A stretch of 64,000 nt of DNA from Galerina marginata (Eukaryota > Basidiomycota > Agaricomycetes > Agaricales > Galerinaceae), in contig JAECYW010000034.1 in the NCBI GenBank assembly GCA_023014335.1, forward strand, positions 62,001 to 126,000. The letters are read 5' to 3'. Each line of letters opens with the position of its first letter. The stretch's first letter is position 1. Position numbers and translations under genes: made by a program. The notes beneath the pieces were generated by a model that was not told the origin of the DNA, made no database searches, and saw only the letters and a program-made list of their open reading frames with translations. Positions 1-12,812 of this stretch are shown here, piece by piece.

Positions 1-502
1 GGGACTGGCACATTTGGCACTAGCCTGCCAGCACCCGAGTACAATGATATCAGCTTAATGAAGACGGCCTGTGCGCACTCGATCTGATATCTACGGACAA
101 TCCCTTGCCTCGTTATCGCACTATTTAGGCAAGGGATCGCTGGTGGCTTCTTGAGTATCATTGCCTCGGGGATCAACTGTCAGGCTTTGCTCCAACCGTG
201 TCAATCGACGACACAATTACGGTGCTCCGGTGTCCGCATTGATTACTTCGAACTATTTAAAGATGTCCCAGAACTCATGAGTACGATCTAATACTACACG
301 GATGATCATCATAACAAGCTTCTCGTCCCTCTTCGTGGTATTGACGAGCAACTTCCCACTCGATCAAACAGGCTCCTCCTTCGATCTCAGCGCTCACCGC
401 TCAGTGTCAACCAAACGGCAGTAAAAGGCTCTATATAACCTGCAGGCTTCGAGTTCCAACCACTTTCCTTTCCATCGGCCTCGATATCAAGCTCACCTGG
501 TT
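1..502. other. Intergenic, no gene seen
   Basis: No open frame longer than a few dozen codons and no splice-linked exons were recognised. The last 100 bases are the probable 5' region of the DUF6533-like gene that starts at 503. Confidence 0.4.
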
Positions 503-2169
503 ATGGCAGGATTCCTTCTGAGCGATCTCCGGAATATCCAGGGTACTCATTATGCGCGAAGTGAGTGCCCTCATTTTAATCGTAAACTATGCACCAATAC
601 CGCTCAGTTGCCTCTAATACAATCATCTTGTATGACCATTGTGAGTCTTGCTCTTTATTTTTCCTACAATGCTTGAAATCCCTGGGATCAAAGTGATAAC
701 ACTGCACGACGAGGTGCGAACTAGCTATTTTATTTCCTCAACAATATTTAACGACAAATTTCAGGTGGAGTTGATCTGGGTTTTTATACAATCTCTTAGT
801 CCAGATGGTCAGCTTATGAAGGAATTTCTCAGAAAGCGAAGTGGTCATTAGTGACGATATTATTTCTCATGGTACGTTTCGCCTTAGGCTGGGGTGTTCT
901 AAAACTGACGCCATGCTTAGAATCGATACTATGTCTTCGCTGTGGTTTTGTGAGGACCCGCTCATTTCCCATTCGAATTTTGCTTCTGAAATGCTTTGTT
1001 TAGTTTTAATCTATACAGTAACACATTCGTCCCTCATTCATGTAAAATCTATTCTCAGTAACGTTCGATCAGTGGTTTTCTCTCCGAACATCACCGATAC
1101 AGTACGTTGTTCATGTCACTACTTTCATCTCCCGTCCTGAACATATCGTTCTCGCAGCTGTATGCTATTTGAATATTCAATTCTACGGGATATGATTAGA
1201 GGCTAAATTCTCCTCTCTTGGGACCGAAACCAGGTGTACGTGTACCAAGTTTCACCGCCTCTTCATCTTGACGATCCTTACTTCACAATCGAAGGTACTC
1301 GGTATTTCCATTGGGAGGGATGGACAGGACTAATCGCGGCTATGCTAGCCCAAGGTGATTCAATTTTTCTCGTCTTGGATGGAACTAGCTGGAGACTCTC
1401 TGACAACCCCCCCAATGCAATAGGTATACTTCAAATCCGCATTTATGCCCTATACTCGCTAAACAAGAAAATCCTCGCCCTAATGCTTCTTTGCTACTTC
1501 GCCTTCTCTGGCGTCTCTGCATGGATAATGCGGACTGATTTAGAGTCCCTTATAAGTAGGACCGACTTCTTGTCTAAACTGAAAAATTGACCTAAAATAT
1601 CTTATCCATTGTAAAGTAATTGCCGTCCCAATTCCTGGCGGAAAGTCTTGCATACCCACCCGGGTATCCAACTTCTACTCGTTCTGGATCCCAGTACTTT
1701 TATTCGATTTCATGTTATTTTTTCTCGCAGTCATCCGGGGCATTGGCGAATACAGATCCGACGGGTCATCACTCTTCCGCGGCGGCAGGAGCCTTGTTGG
1801 GATCCTCATTAGAGATTCCGTGTTCTACTTCCTCGTGTGAGCATTTTTTGCTCACCCCTGAAAATCTCAACACTGAATATCGGAAACCATACAGCATTGC
1901 GGTTACTTATCTCACATCCCTCCTGTTCTGGCTAGCGGCGCCGGTATTTATCATTTTATTCGCCATTCTTTAGGTACTTAACTTGATTTATCTTCCAGTT
2001 AGGACTCGTAGAAGCGCCAGTGGGTTTTTGTCCTGCGATGTCATGTGTGCTAGCGAACCGTGTGCTGTTTAATATACGAGACGCCAATCGTAGGAAGTCA
2101 GCCGCGGTTAGTCAGGCGGACCAACATGAAATGTCGTTAAGAATGCTGAGTGAGGCGGAACAAGCCTAA
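503..2169 (+). CDS. DUF6533-type multi-pass membrane protein, copy 1
   Basis: Function unknown; the family is a basidiomycete-expanded set of seven-span-like membrane proteins. Short exons join as MAGFLLSDLRNIQGTHYAR, then VASNTIILYDH, VITLHDE, VELIW, the usual start of the DUF6533 domain (a YDHxITLxDEVELIW block). Further exons carry YFHWEGWTGLIAAMLAQ, IRIYALYSLNKKILALMLLC, a segment with IPGGKSC, FYSFWIPVLLFDFMLFFLAV and SLVGILIRDSVFYFLV, then WLAAPVFIILF. The last exon reads APVGFCPAMSCVLANRVLFN and ends at TAA 2167-2169. Most donors (GTGAGT and similar) and acceptors are normal; the 880-1250 part is less certain. A second copy lies at 20312. No regulatory motif was identified. Confidence 0.75.
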
Positions 2170-2736
2170 GGGTTTTGGGTACCGAGCGGGCTTCAAGGGT
2201 CTTCGTGTAAAAGTAGGAAGTAGCTGAGATATTTGTCAGGCATTTGGCGATACATATATATATTCGCTTACGCTACACCTTTCCGTGTTGACTAACCCAA
2301 AACGGGGACTCTAACGACGAGAAATGTGCTACAACGGCTTCCCCAAAGCTGAACGTTGCCCATGGTTGTATGGCGGGCCATACCGTTTGGGTCAGTTGTT
2401 AATGAAGTTTTCAACATTTCCTGGTCGTCAGGTTCCAGGGGATCCTTGGGTAAGGACCTTAACAGTGATCTATGCAGCAGCAGAACGAGATCGTTCTAGT
2501 CATTCGCACATTAAGTAGCAAGAAATACATAATGAGCATAGTTCTCATGTATTGACGTGCAACTGTGAGCATACCCCGAACATCACTCAGCCCGTAAATT
2601 TCTTAAAGGTAGCCCTCATAATCCTCCCCAACAATTTACCAATGAAACGCGGCTCGAGAGGCTCGATATCACGTCTGGTTGAGGAAAAGACAAGTGAATT
2701 TAGCCATATGATACAATCATATCGTGTCTGGGACAC
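2170..2736. other. Intergenic between convergent genes
   Basis: Holds the 3' ends of the DUF6533-like gene (+) and the small secreted peptide gene (-). No further coding signal was seen. Confidence 0.4.
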
Positions 2737-3082
2737 TTACTCAACCAAGTCGACCTCGACATCCCTGGCTTTGACCTTAACATCAGAAATTTCACGACTG
2801 AGAAAAAAAAATAGATCAGTCGAATGATATAACAAAAATGCAAGAACTACGCACTCCATGATCCCAAGGTCGTCCCAATCTCGAGCAAACATGATGCTAT
2901 TGGTGTTAAAGTCGCGGGTGTCGAGAACACCACTCTCACGACTACCCAAATGGATTTTAGACAGAGTCAAAAAATAGATATAGAAAATCAACAGACCTGA
3001 TAAGATCCTGCTCGTTTGCGACAGGGAGGGCAAGGACAGAAGCGGCCAAAGCAGAGAAAACGATTGCAGTAGAGAACTTCAT
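2737..3082 (-). CDS. Small secreted peptide with two similar exon starts
   Basis: Not recognised as a named family. Three exons join in frame to about 77 residues. Exon 1 gives a clear signal peptide (MKFSTAIVFSALAASVLALP) followed by VANEQDLI. Exon 2 begins RESGVLDTRDFN and ends WDDLGIM. Exon 3 begins REISDVKVKARD and ends VDLVE, stop at 2737-2739. Both introns are phase 2, so each join makes Ser-Arg-Glu or Asp-Arg-Glu, and exons 2 and 3 look like two diverged repeats. It has no cysteines. The product is probably secreted and perhaps proteolytically processed, but there is no Lys-Arg site. The layout (signal exon plus similar small exons) resembles, much more weakly, the repeat precursor at 31892-33214. 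Confidence 0.6.
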
Positions 3083-5078
3083 GTGTATTCGTAAGGCGTA
3101 GATTTTCGCGTTCGACGCTTAGATCTTGGGGATGAGACCAGCTGAAGAACCGAGCTACATTGACACAAGCCTTTTAACTGGAGGCAGAAGCAGCACAGTA
3201 CTATGTAGTACATTGATCGGAAATATGAGGATCCCGGCATTTCATGCAAAACCATCAGGCTGTGGCATTGACGACGCTCATCCACAAGTAAATTCGCGTA
3301 ACCACGGCAATGAGCATCTAGATCGAAATAACACAACTTCACGGAGGGCCTGTTTATCGACTTCCGGTTATTGACGCAAAGGTGAACTTCATTTCAACAT
3401 CGCGTACCAATTTTTTTGTAGACTCTTATATCTGCTGTGGGTCAGAATCCGCACGCAGGATTAAGAGGCACAGTCTCGGAATAGGAATTTCATGCTGTTT
3501 CATATGTAGGACGGAGAGCGGAAAAAAATGGCGGAAAGGCGCAGTTGCAAGCCACCCATACCGTGATGATGGATGTCAATGGTAGATGCGACGAATCCTA
3601 TCGCAGTTAGCCCAGGGTTTCGGGTGAGTTGATCGACGAGTGAGATGCGGCGGATCCACAGATCGTCAGAAATCGAACTGAGATGAGTGGGCTAAGGCTT
3701 GTCGATCGCGATTGGCCATCGCTGATCACACCAATCACGTGCCCCTTTTTTCACGCTCAATGACAATGCTTTCTTCGAAATGTTCACTGCACGTTGATGA
3801 TATGTACTAAGTACTACCTTGGACTTCTGGTTTCTTCTCCTTCCTTATGTTCAGAGGTCACCCGCAGGGACTTTACTTGACCTGATTAGCTCATTGAAAC
3901 GGCCCAAGAGAGTGTTTTTTTTAGTCGTATGTTCACTGCTGTCAAGATCGACTTGACGCCTGACCTTCATGAATGACCAGGCGATGCCTCTTACACTGGC
4001 ATTGATGTATGTTCATTTCAATTTTCCCTACTATTTACTCTGAATTAACAAAAAATTGGAGGATAGATTTAAAGGCGGCAGTTTTCACTACGGAGATTGA
4101 TAACTACGACTCTACGAGTCTCCTCCAGTCTATAACGTGTCTACGCTGCTGTCCGCTCGTGTTACCAATGCCTTCCTTTTGGCCATTGGGTGTGTTTTTG
4201 TAGCTTCTGTCTCGGCTTTTATGGGCGCTGGTGCACGTTTTTCTGTGCTTTTGGGTTGTACTTTTCTCATCCACAATCGCTCGATGATCACGTCGATCAC
4301 GTCAGTCAGTCAACTCGTGGATATCGGTCTCTTCCAGCAACTGAATTATGCTTCCGCGCCGTAGAAACCGCCCTCTATGCAGCAGTGGGCGTCAAGCTCG
4401 TTTTTCAAAGAAAATATATCTTATCTCCCTTTCAGAGTCCTCGGTTCTCCAATCTGACCACCTTTTCATCCTGTCCTTGTGAGTCATTTCGTTTTCCTCT
4501 TCCTCTCAGATCGTCTTTTTCACTTTGATTGGCGAAGCTGGTTAATTATAGGTCCCTAATCAGACGATTCTACCTAATTATAAGCCCGGAAGGGCGATTC
4601 CGCACCGCGCGAATTATTAGCTTGACGTTCTTCTCGCTGTCAAAATAAAAGTTGGATAGACAAGTTGCCTTCAATGGCTCTTGGGAGATCCACTCCACCC
4701 TATGGGCAGGGATCCTATCTTTGATTCTCCCGACGGCTGTGTCCAAGTCTGGTGGAAGACGCAGTATTGTCACACTGACTCATGCTATCTAACCAAGGCT
4801 GACCATTCCGTGTTCTGCCATCTCAAAATCGGTTACGAAAATTAAATTGATCCTATCACATCGGATCCGGGATGGTTCTATGCGATACCGACTCCATTTA
4901 CTGGTTTCTCTGCCCCACGACAAGTCAGTGGTCACTCGCAGCTTACCGATGATAAAAGGCCATGCAAACCGTTTGACTACATCGACCAAATTTTCTCGTA
5001 AGCCTGTTTGACTTACTTTCTAATGTCCGCATATTACTCATGATGTGCGTTTAGTGCCAGAACAACCATCTATCATAT
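3083..5078. other. Unassigned 2-kb stretch
   Basis: Several open frames of 60-110 codons occur on both strands (for example 4190-4528 plus and 4789-4989 minus). None shows a recognisable domain, convincing splice-linked continuation or signal peptide. I see no RNA gene or mobile element here. Confidence 0.35.
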
Positions 5079-6532
5079 ATGCCTGCGTTAAAGAAAGGTG
5101 ACAAGGTCCTGGTCACTGGCGCAAATGGTTATTTCGCGCTGTGGGCTGTCCAGAAGCACCTTGAACACGGATATTCTGTCCGAGCTTCTGTCCGATCAGA
5201 GGAAAAAGCATCCCTGCTTCGCGAATACTTCCATGCCTTTGCAGATAGATTCGAAACTGTGATAATAACTGATATGACGAAGGTATCTTAATGGTTCGTA
5301 ACTCTCACCAACAACGCTAAAACAACTCCCTGAAGCCAGGTGCATTCAATGACGCGGTAAAAGGAGTAGACGGAATACAGCACATGGCAAGTCCCACTGA
5401 GGTGGATTCAGACGATCCAGACGGTCAGATATCGCATTGCCCAATTCAATCGCCACTGACTTCCCGCCACTAAAGCATACATTAAACCCGCCGTTGAGGG
5501 AACAGTGGGTCTCCTGCAGAGCATTTTTCTTCATGGGTAAGTCAACGTTAGATGTTCAAACCCGTTCATCTGCTTAATCCCGTTCTTCAGCTCCACGGTC
5601 AAGAGGGTGATCTACACGTCGAGCACAGGCACACTTTTCACAGCGGGATCCCGTCCCACGATATGGAATGAGAATGATTGGAACGACAAAGCGGTAGAAA
5701 CGATTAGGCGTGAAGGTAAACATGCTCCTAGGCACATGATGTATCTCGCGTCAAAGGTTCTGGCCGAGAGAGGTATGGTTCGAGTAATTCGGCTGGTGGA
5801 ATTTATTTTAATCCGACGATCTAGCTGCATGGGAATTCTGGGAGAAACACAAGACTGGAGTTGACTGGGACTTTCTGTCCATCACTGCGCCGTGGGTATG
5901 AATTTTTAATTCGTCCTACGTGTACTCCATTACTCAGTGTTATTTTAGCTTCTCGGCGTAAGCAGAATTTCTGTACCTACTATTCTTGCTCACGTTTATA
6001 TAGCCATCACTGAAACCCATTGCTCGCCCGGACTGGCTCAATGGTTCATTGAGAATTTTCTACGAAAACTGTATAAAACAAGGACCACATACAAGAGAGG
6101 CCCTTGCAGGCGCGAATACCTGGGTAGATACACGCGACCTTGCTGACGCCTATGTGAAAGCACTCGAAACGGAAGAAGCTGGAGGAGAGAGGTTGATCAT
6201 CGCAAAAGGTATGTGATTAGTCGTCCTTTCTAATCGCTCAGTCTCATAGAAGAGCAGGAATCGCGTCTTGGCAAGACAGGAGTACATACGCATGTTCTCT
6301 GTTGCTCTTTATTACTGACAGGACCCATTTTGTAGTCAATGTCATGAATTCTCTTGGGAACACTGCGCCACACCTTTCGCAACCACTTCCGAAAGGTTAT
6401 CCGGACCTTCAAGGGAATTATATTAACCATTATGATGTTACGAAAGCGACCAAAATCCTGAATCCTACTCTGCGTGGTATGGAGGAGACGGCGAGAGATA
6501 TGTTGCTGCAGTGGGTGTCTATAGGATATTGA
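5079..6532 (+). CDS. Extended SDR (dihydroflavonol-4-reductase/ketoreductase-like)
   Basis: NAD(P)-dependent short-chain dehydrogenase of the extended, epimerase-like class, expected to reduce an aldehyde or ketone in the cytosol. Exon 1 starts MPALKKGDKVLVTGANGYFA and holds the nucleotide-binding G-A-N-G-Y-x-A variant of GxxGxxG. Later exons carry GVDGIQHMASPTE, AYIKPAVEGTVGLLQSI, VIYTSSTGTLF, the catalytic-type Y-x-x-x-K in MMYLASKVLAER, DWDFLSITAPW, and WVDTRDLADAYVKALE. The C-terminal block at 6323-6532 (VMNSLGNTAPHL ... ETARDMLLQW) is family-typical. However, joining the donor at about 6211 to the acceptor before 6323 leaves the frame off by one base, and the in-frame reading stops almost at once. 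The gene may be frameshifted, or that junction may be misread. No genes of a linked pathway are adjacent. Confidence 0.75.
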
Positions 6533-6599
6533 AAGTGTCTAACTCTTCTATGAATATGATCTCTACGACTCATGTTATCACTGTTGTGTAGTCAGCTCC

Positions 6600-7340
6600 C
6601 GGTCGAGGGGGCGACAAATTTGAGCCGACCATGCTCCTAAGAGCAGTGTCCTTCATGGTCCATGGATGATTCCTTCCGAAGCCCCATACACCAAAACGAG
6701 AATAATGTTGATTGGTCGATGCGTTGATATGTCGATGGCCGAAATGACGGATGCAGTGGTAGGGAGCTACGTCAGAGGCCTTTGCATGGTTTTCGGGTCG
6801 TTCGACGGTAAGCAGCGCCGCTGCGGAGGTGGCGCGTAGAATATTATTATTTGATGTTTGGTGTTGAACGTTGAAACTTTGATGACAGTTAATGTGACTG
6901 TAACCGAGGTGGGCTTATGGACGAAAAGCGAGTGCTGGGTTTCGTAGAGGTGGGAAGAGCAAAGAGACGGCGGCGAATGACGAAGGCAATGACGGGGGGG
7001 ACGAGGTAAGAGCTGAACGCGACGGTGTTTGGGATACGACGGCGTATAGGGCGTGGTTGAACCGTTAAGGGATAGATTCTGTAATATGAATGTGATTTAG
7101 CCAGCCGAGATAGAGAGAAAAACAAGGACACATACGGGGTGGCTCGACGTCCAGTCAATTAAAGCATGCTCTTGCCTCCTCTGATGTCGAATGCCAGCTC
7201 AGAATTGGCCTTAGCCTTTTCAACTGCCCCAGCCCGCCGTCTACTCTGGGAGCCACGATTCCATGTCAACGCGCCAGACCCTGCCTTGTGCCGTGCTGGG
7301 CTTCTAGTGCGCGATGTCGATGCAGAGAGCAAGCTCTGAT
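6600..7340. repeat. Diverged duplicate of 13.4-13.94 kb (copy A)
   Basis: The two intervals share blocks such as GAGAGAAAAA-rich sequence, then GCTCTTGCCTCCTC (7168 and 13757), then TGACCCTGGCGCATTCCGTG versus AGACCCTGCCTTGTGCCGTG, then GGCGATGTGGATGC versus GCGCGATGTCGATGC. On the minus strand both carry a GTATGT donor after a short possible first exon. In this copy the ATG seen at 13715 is ACG. It is probably a dead copy of whatever lies at 12.8-13.75 kb. Confidence 0.4.
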
Positions 7341-8089
7341 GACCAGCACGGGAAGATATCCGTAGGTCCCGACCTCGAAGCGGGCAGTCTCGCAGATGAC
7401 GACGAACCCAGCTGGGTTACAATGACGAAATGGCGACGGGAGCGTGGCCATTGGCTTTTCGAGGTTCCTTGTTCTGAGATGGAGTCCGTCTGTAGGTGGA
7501 TTAGCCACTCGTCCATCGAGAGCAGAGGAATAAAGCGGACGGACATATGTAAGTAATCCAACACCAAGATGTTAACCGTTAAACCCGAGCATGAGACTAA
7601 GACGAGGCTTTTACAGGAGGATGCCTGTACACTCCACAACTACAGCCCAGTCTCTCGTTCATTTTTTGCCTTCCTTTTGGCCAGTGAGCATCAAGGAACT
7701 ATCGGGTATCCATACTCGTAAAACCGAGCTTGTAAGTTGATAATGGATGCCGTTGTTGAACATTGAGACGAAGATAGGCACACATCGAGTCAAAACCTAG
7801 ATGTAAGAATGTTGTATCTCGTCAATTAAGCGGCCTTCGACGGATAAAAACGACTCGGATGAACAAAACCAAGCAACTTAGCAAGAAAAGGAGAACGTAC
7901 ATCTACGTAGCCACCGCATCGTTTCATAGTAGGCTTCACATTGAGTTCCGTTCAATGAAGTAGCGGTGGTGTGGGTCCATGACAAGCCTCAAAATTCTCG
8001 TTCATAGTACAGTGAATACGAAAGTTTGAGGGGGAGTTGAGGGGGAGGTCAAAGGGGAGATGCTTGAAGTTGACGGCATTTCCTATTCT

Positions 8090-9640
8090 GGTTGTTGACC
8101 TTCCAAATCAAACACGTCCAATCAATGATTATCGGTCTCAGGATGGAATCGGATTATCGCTGCCGTTGTCTACATACGCCTGAAGTTTGCGTACCTATGC
8201 TCCATTCAATGTCTAATGCCCACATCCTATTTTATTTGCTTGTCACTTCCCCGCTCCGCCGACTTCAACTTGAAGATCGTCAAAGCCAATGATCTATGTT
8301 GGATCTATGTTTCTTCAAAGCCCAATCCTCAAGGTACACGGAATCTAACTGCCCAGTCACCCATCGCAGTCATTTTCTGATTTCAAGCGAACAGCTTTTT
8401 GACTCTGTTCTTCTGTCGATCTCTTTTGCCAGTTCTCTATCTTTCCAACCTGCCAGTGATCGCTCATGCTCAGAGTCTGGGATCGTGCCTACCTTTGTCA
8501 TTCCGTCTCAGCGGTGCAAGGAATCAGACATTCCGCCATCCAACGGATTGTGATCTTACTATTCGTCTCCCAGACTCAAGGGTATGGCGGTCAGACGAGT
8601 TATCGATTCGCTTATCGATCCGCAATGTCGAGTCTCAGCCTGCGTAATCGAAGTTCCACCCCCGACTAGGCCGTGCAGGCGAGTCAAGAAATTATTTTAT
8701 TCCAAAGCTCACTGGCCTCGCGAATTTTCTCGACGTCTAGGTGATCTCAGTGCAGCTAGGCGCATCGCAACACCCATGGGACGAGATTTCGTTCGGTATC
8801 TCAAAGTAGACGTTCTGTGCTGTTGATTATCGCATACTGCGTCGCTCTACCGCTCGTCCGCTGCTTTATTTCTCGCTCACACCCATCCACTCCTAATGCA
8901 TACCTCGCACAGTGTCCAGTCTGGCATGACATGCTGCGTCTAATTTCGTGAGGTCGACCGAATCTTTATTGGGTTTACAAACTTGTTCGGAGTCTTCACA
9001 TTGTTACGTCGTTTAACACGTGTCATTGCCAGACTCACACACTTGCGACCGCTGGCCCCCCTCCCCAACTTTTTTTTAACTGGAAAGATGCATCCTTCCC
9101 CTTTCTGCCTACCCGCTGTATCACAACCACCGCTCTTTCCCTATATCACTCGCACAATGTACCCCTAAATCCTCAGAGAACCAGAAACCCGAGTCTGGCG
9201 TGAATCGTTTCTTGAACTTTCTTCCAATCCATACAGACTTTTTGCCGAAATACCCGCTGTTCGGGACTCGTTGGCGTCTCTGTGGATTTTGAATTAATGC
9301 CGAGGCTTGTGTTTCTCACTCACTACTCGAAGAATTTATTCTTGCACAGTATAACCCTTTCCGCCCTGCCGCCAAATCAGGGCACCTGTCTCGCTATTAC
9401 AGCGTGTAGCGCCTAACAACCACATAGGGTCCTGATAAAAAGTCGAAAATCGAGTTTTAGAGCCTGACATCACATATGTCTCCGATAAACATGGGCACTT
9501 TCGTCCGGACGTTGGTTGTTCTTTACATTCGTCCGGTGTTGCCATGTTTATACACCGCATTGCAGACTGGTGTATCCAGGCTCACAGAACCTTTTTTTCT
9601 CTCGGTAATCGACGATAAATTCACAGTAAAAAGCCTCCTT
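8090..9640. repeat. Unnamed dispersed repeat, copy B1
   Basis: Shares a series of collinear blocks with 14730-16200 and partly with 23500-24300. Examples: TTCCAAATCAAACACGTCCA (8100), GAGTCTGGCGTGAATCGTTT (9191), CGTTGGCGTCTCTGTGGAT (9269) and GTGTTTCTCACTCA (9309). No intact open frame spans it and no terminal repeats were found. The family is unidentified: it could be a decayed transposon or a duplicated pseudogene. Confidence 0.5.
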
Positions 9641-9843
9641 CTGCTCTATATCACTCTGAATCAGCGCTCAGCGCTGTGATGGTTTTCGCTCCCGACCCTC
9701 CAATTTTGCAACTATCAGCTCAAATTGGGGGTCTAGCATGAATTGTTCCTTCTGACATCCTTACAGATATTGCCTGGACAATAGTTAGGACGAGGGAAAT
9801 TGATTGCGTTGTAGTAGTGGCGACTGGTGTAGCCTAGATTAGA

Positions 9844-9965
9844 TTAGATAGAGAGGAGATCACATCAGTGGCTGTGCAAGTTTGTGTGCCAGCGCGGTTT
9901 CCGTTTGCAGAATCACGATCAAACCTGCCCGCAACGCTAAACTGCGCGGCTGCTACAGTGCTACA
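9844..9965. repeat. Short diverged repeat (also near 26.9 and 52.05 kb)
   Basis: The string ATCAGTGGCTGTGCA followed by TTTGTGTGCCAGCGC recurs at about 26920-26962. The adjoining CAGAATCACGATCAAACCTG-CCCGCAACGCTA block recurs at about 52099-52131. It lies upstream of the phosphotransferase gene and is preceded by a short GATTA tandem run (9835-9850). The nature of the repeat is unknown. Confidence 0.45.
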
Positions 9966-10222
9966 CGCTATCCAAAACCTCACCTGCTAGGGTAGGCCCG
10001 ATAGACCTACTCCAGCGTAACGATCAGACCCGTATCAAGGCAAGTCTGCTTCGTGGTTTAGTTGCTCAAGTTCGGTGCAACAGTTCGACGTTCAACTTGA
10101 ACTCCGGTCCATGCTGGTCCATGTTTTCTAAAGCAAAATCCTTGTGGTCAACAATAGCCACGAAGGGTAGAATTGCTTATTCGGAAGAAAGTCAGCGTCA
10201 CAATTGAACCATTTTCTGCCGT

Positions 10223-12015
10223 ATGACAATAACCTTGGTCCCAGCCAACCCTCTCTTCTCATTCACTTCTGGGCGTTGGTTATGCAACAACGACGCTCAT
10301 GTCAGGTCCAGATACGCGCCTTTCAACGTGGATGGCCTGAATCGCGTGGCATCCAGGGCGATGGGCTCGCAAGTACGCGTTCAACCTTTATTTTGCAACA
10401 TATGACCGACTTACACTTGTGATCAACAGGTACAATCCATGGAGAAAATAGCTGAATCACTCAATCGAGTCTTCCTCGTCACATCCCAAAACGGCCAGCA
10501 AGTCATCGCTCGAATTCCGACCCCAATCAGCGGTCCACCTCATTTCTCCACTGCCAGCGAAGTCGCGACCATGGACTTCCTGAGACGCTTGGGAATCCCG
10601 GTGCCGAAAGTCCTTGCTTGGAGCTCACGCGCCGAGTCAACGGAAGTAGAGTCAGAATTTATCGTCATGGAGAAAGCGGAGGGTCTGCCCCTCACCAAGC
10701 TCTGGGACACTGTCGACCGAGCGGATCTGGTCACCAAACTAGCTCAGATGCACCGTCCGTTACTGGACTTGCGTTTCACTCGCTATGGAAGCATTTATTA
10801 CAAGACCGATATTGACATCTCCCATGCATCGACGACTGACTTCCTTGAGAAAGTTCCTGCGGGTGTCGATGTCAGTCCTTTCTGCTTAGGCCCACACGCT
10901 CGTCGGGATTTTTGGGAGGATGAACGTACTACAATGGACGAAAATCGTGGTCCATGTACGTGTTTTCTTTCTTTTCCTTTTCTGACATGCTGACAACTTG
11001 AAACCCAGGGGCCTCCGCTCTCGAATATATGATCGACGTTGCCACACGAGAGCAGACCTGGATCGATCGCTACGCAAAGCCCCATATCCACGATGACTTT
11101 CTCTGCGGTCTGCCCCTCCAGGGCAAGCGGGACGATCATATCGAATTGCTGGAATATTACAAATACATGCTGCCCTACCTCGTCCCCGAGGACAGTCGCT
11201 ATCTTCACGGTCACCTATGGCACCCCGACTTGCATGCTGCAAACTTGTTCGTTATCCCCTCAGGATCCGTGACGGAGGACGGAAAGGTCCAGGCAAATAT
11301 CACATCATGCATCGACTGGCAAGGAGCATGGGTTGGACCAGCCTTTCTGCAGCTTACCGTTCCTGAAATGTTCCGCGCACTGGGGGTAGGGTCAGAAGCT
11401 CTCAGTCTCCCACCCCATTTCGAGACTCTTGACGCCGCTACGCGAAAGGAAGCAGAGAGGTTCCATAATGAAGCCGTCTTACAAAACTTGTTTGAAACCC
11501 TTGCACTACAGGGTATTGCTCAGCTACCTGCTTTGGCTGAGCGTCGTGAATTGGAAGATGTAGCTCAGGGGACTTGGAGAACGGGACTCCTACCTTTCAG
11601 GTGAGATTCTTTCTGTGAGACTGCAGCTGCTGACCGTCGTTATTCTAGGGAGACCCTCATCAAGGTCGCAAAACGGTGGGATGACATTGCCCCTGGGCAG
11701 AAATGCCCTGTTGATTTCACACCTGCGGAATGTGAGGAGCACGCAGGAGCCTATGCCTACTGGGCGGAGCATAGAGCGCGTGCATATGCTTTAGATGAAG
11801 AGTTTTCGCTCGGTGAATTTGGCTATGTGGCCGGGGATCAGGCCCATTTTGTTAGTGTTCAGGCGGAGCTGGAGAAGCGACGAAAAGAATGGGTAGCCGG
11901 TGGTAGCACTGATGAGGGACGGATGGTCAAGGAAATTCTGTGGCCTTATCGGGATACACTCTCTGATAACCCTCGTAGTCATCTGCTGCTTGATACGAAA
12001 ACCGACTATGAATGA
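10223..12015 (+). CDS. AIM9-like phosphotransferase (APH/choline kinase fold)
   Basis: Protein-kinase-like small-molecule phosphotransferase (PF01636), most like fungal proteins annotated as altered inheritance of mitochondria protein 9; the substrate is unknown. Four exons (10223-10372, 10430-10955, 11009-11600, 11649-12015) join in frame to 544 residues. The N-terminus has FTSGRWL then RYAPFNV, typical of the family. The N-lobe shows RVFLVTS and VIARIPTP with the ATP-binding region; the hinge is VMEKAEGLPL. The catalytic loop is HPDLHAANLFV (Brenner-type HxD with Asn) and the metal-binding Asp is in SCIDWQG. The join at 10955/11009 rebuilds GPWASALEYM. The start was chosen because family similarity begins a few residues later. 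A mitochondrial presequence is not evident, so location is inference from the family name. Confidence 0.9.
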
Positions 12016-12812
12016 AGTTCTAAACCCAATAACTGCTACATATCGAACGAGGGGGAAATACCGTTAGTTAAAGTGAAACCGCGGCAGATCAAAGCTTTAA
12101 ACCGACACAATCAAATGCTGAAACTATTTCCATATGTGAAAAGCCAAAGAAATAAATTTAATGTTAAAGGGCATGGTGAAAATGCGAGCAAAAATAATCG
12201 GCGAGGTAGGTGGGACTGTGAGGCGGCCAGACCATGGCTGACCAGTGACAACGACCTAGAAGCAGGTCGAGCAGTCAGTCCTGGTATTGAAATTTTGAAG
12301 GTTGGGTTCTCTGCTCAGTGCGCTTACGACTGCACTGGAGCGTCAGACTTGTGGAATCCGTTTCGGCGTACGATGAGAGCGAGGGGGTTAAGCGTTGAGT
12401 GAGCAGTTTTACCAGCCCGTATCGACCGCGACGGCAGGCTTGATTGGAGCTGGCCATCCAGTATCGACGATGGAGGCCTTACAAGATGAAAGTGGTTGAC
12501 GACTACGACGCGGCCGCGCTGCGGGTCGTCGACAAGACATAGTCGGTCCATTGGCCCGCTACTTGACTTGAGTCCGAGTTTTATGGGGCTTGGTTGGAGC
12601 AGAGAATGCGGGACGAAGAGGCTGTCTGGCCTTAGGATGACGTGGCAGTATTGACGGAGGTAGTAATGGTGGGCGCAGGCGGTGTTCGTTCCTTGAACAT
12701 ATGAGTGCCAGTCCTAGAGCCAGCTCCGTTGCCCTGTCCACATCTTCGCCACTGTAAAGCCAGTAAAGCGGCAATGCCTGTCAAAAACCGAGGTTCGAGG
12801 GCCAAGCCAACT
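12016..12812. other. Intergenic, unassigned
   Basis: Short open frames occur on both strands. A minus-strand frame at 12632-12826 contains one hydrophobic stretch (FLTGIAALLAL). No domain or splice structure could be supported. Confidence 0.3.

Noticed and set aside
9835..9850. GATTA tandem run as a telomere-like repeat
   Set aside because: Only three units and not the TTAGGG motif; a simple microsatellite.
10798..11242. Minus-strand frames of 118-138 codons
   Set aside because: They lie antisense to the well-supported phosphotransferase exons.
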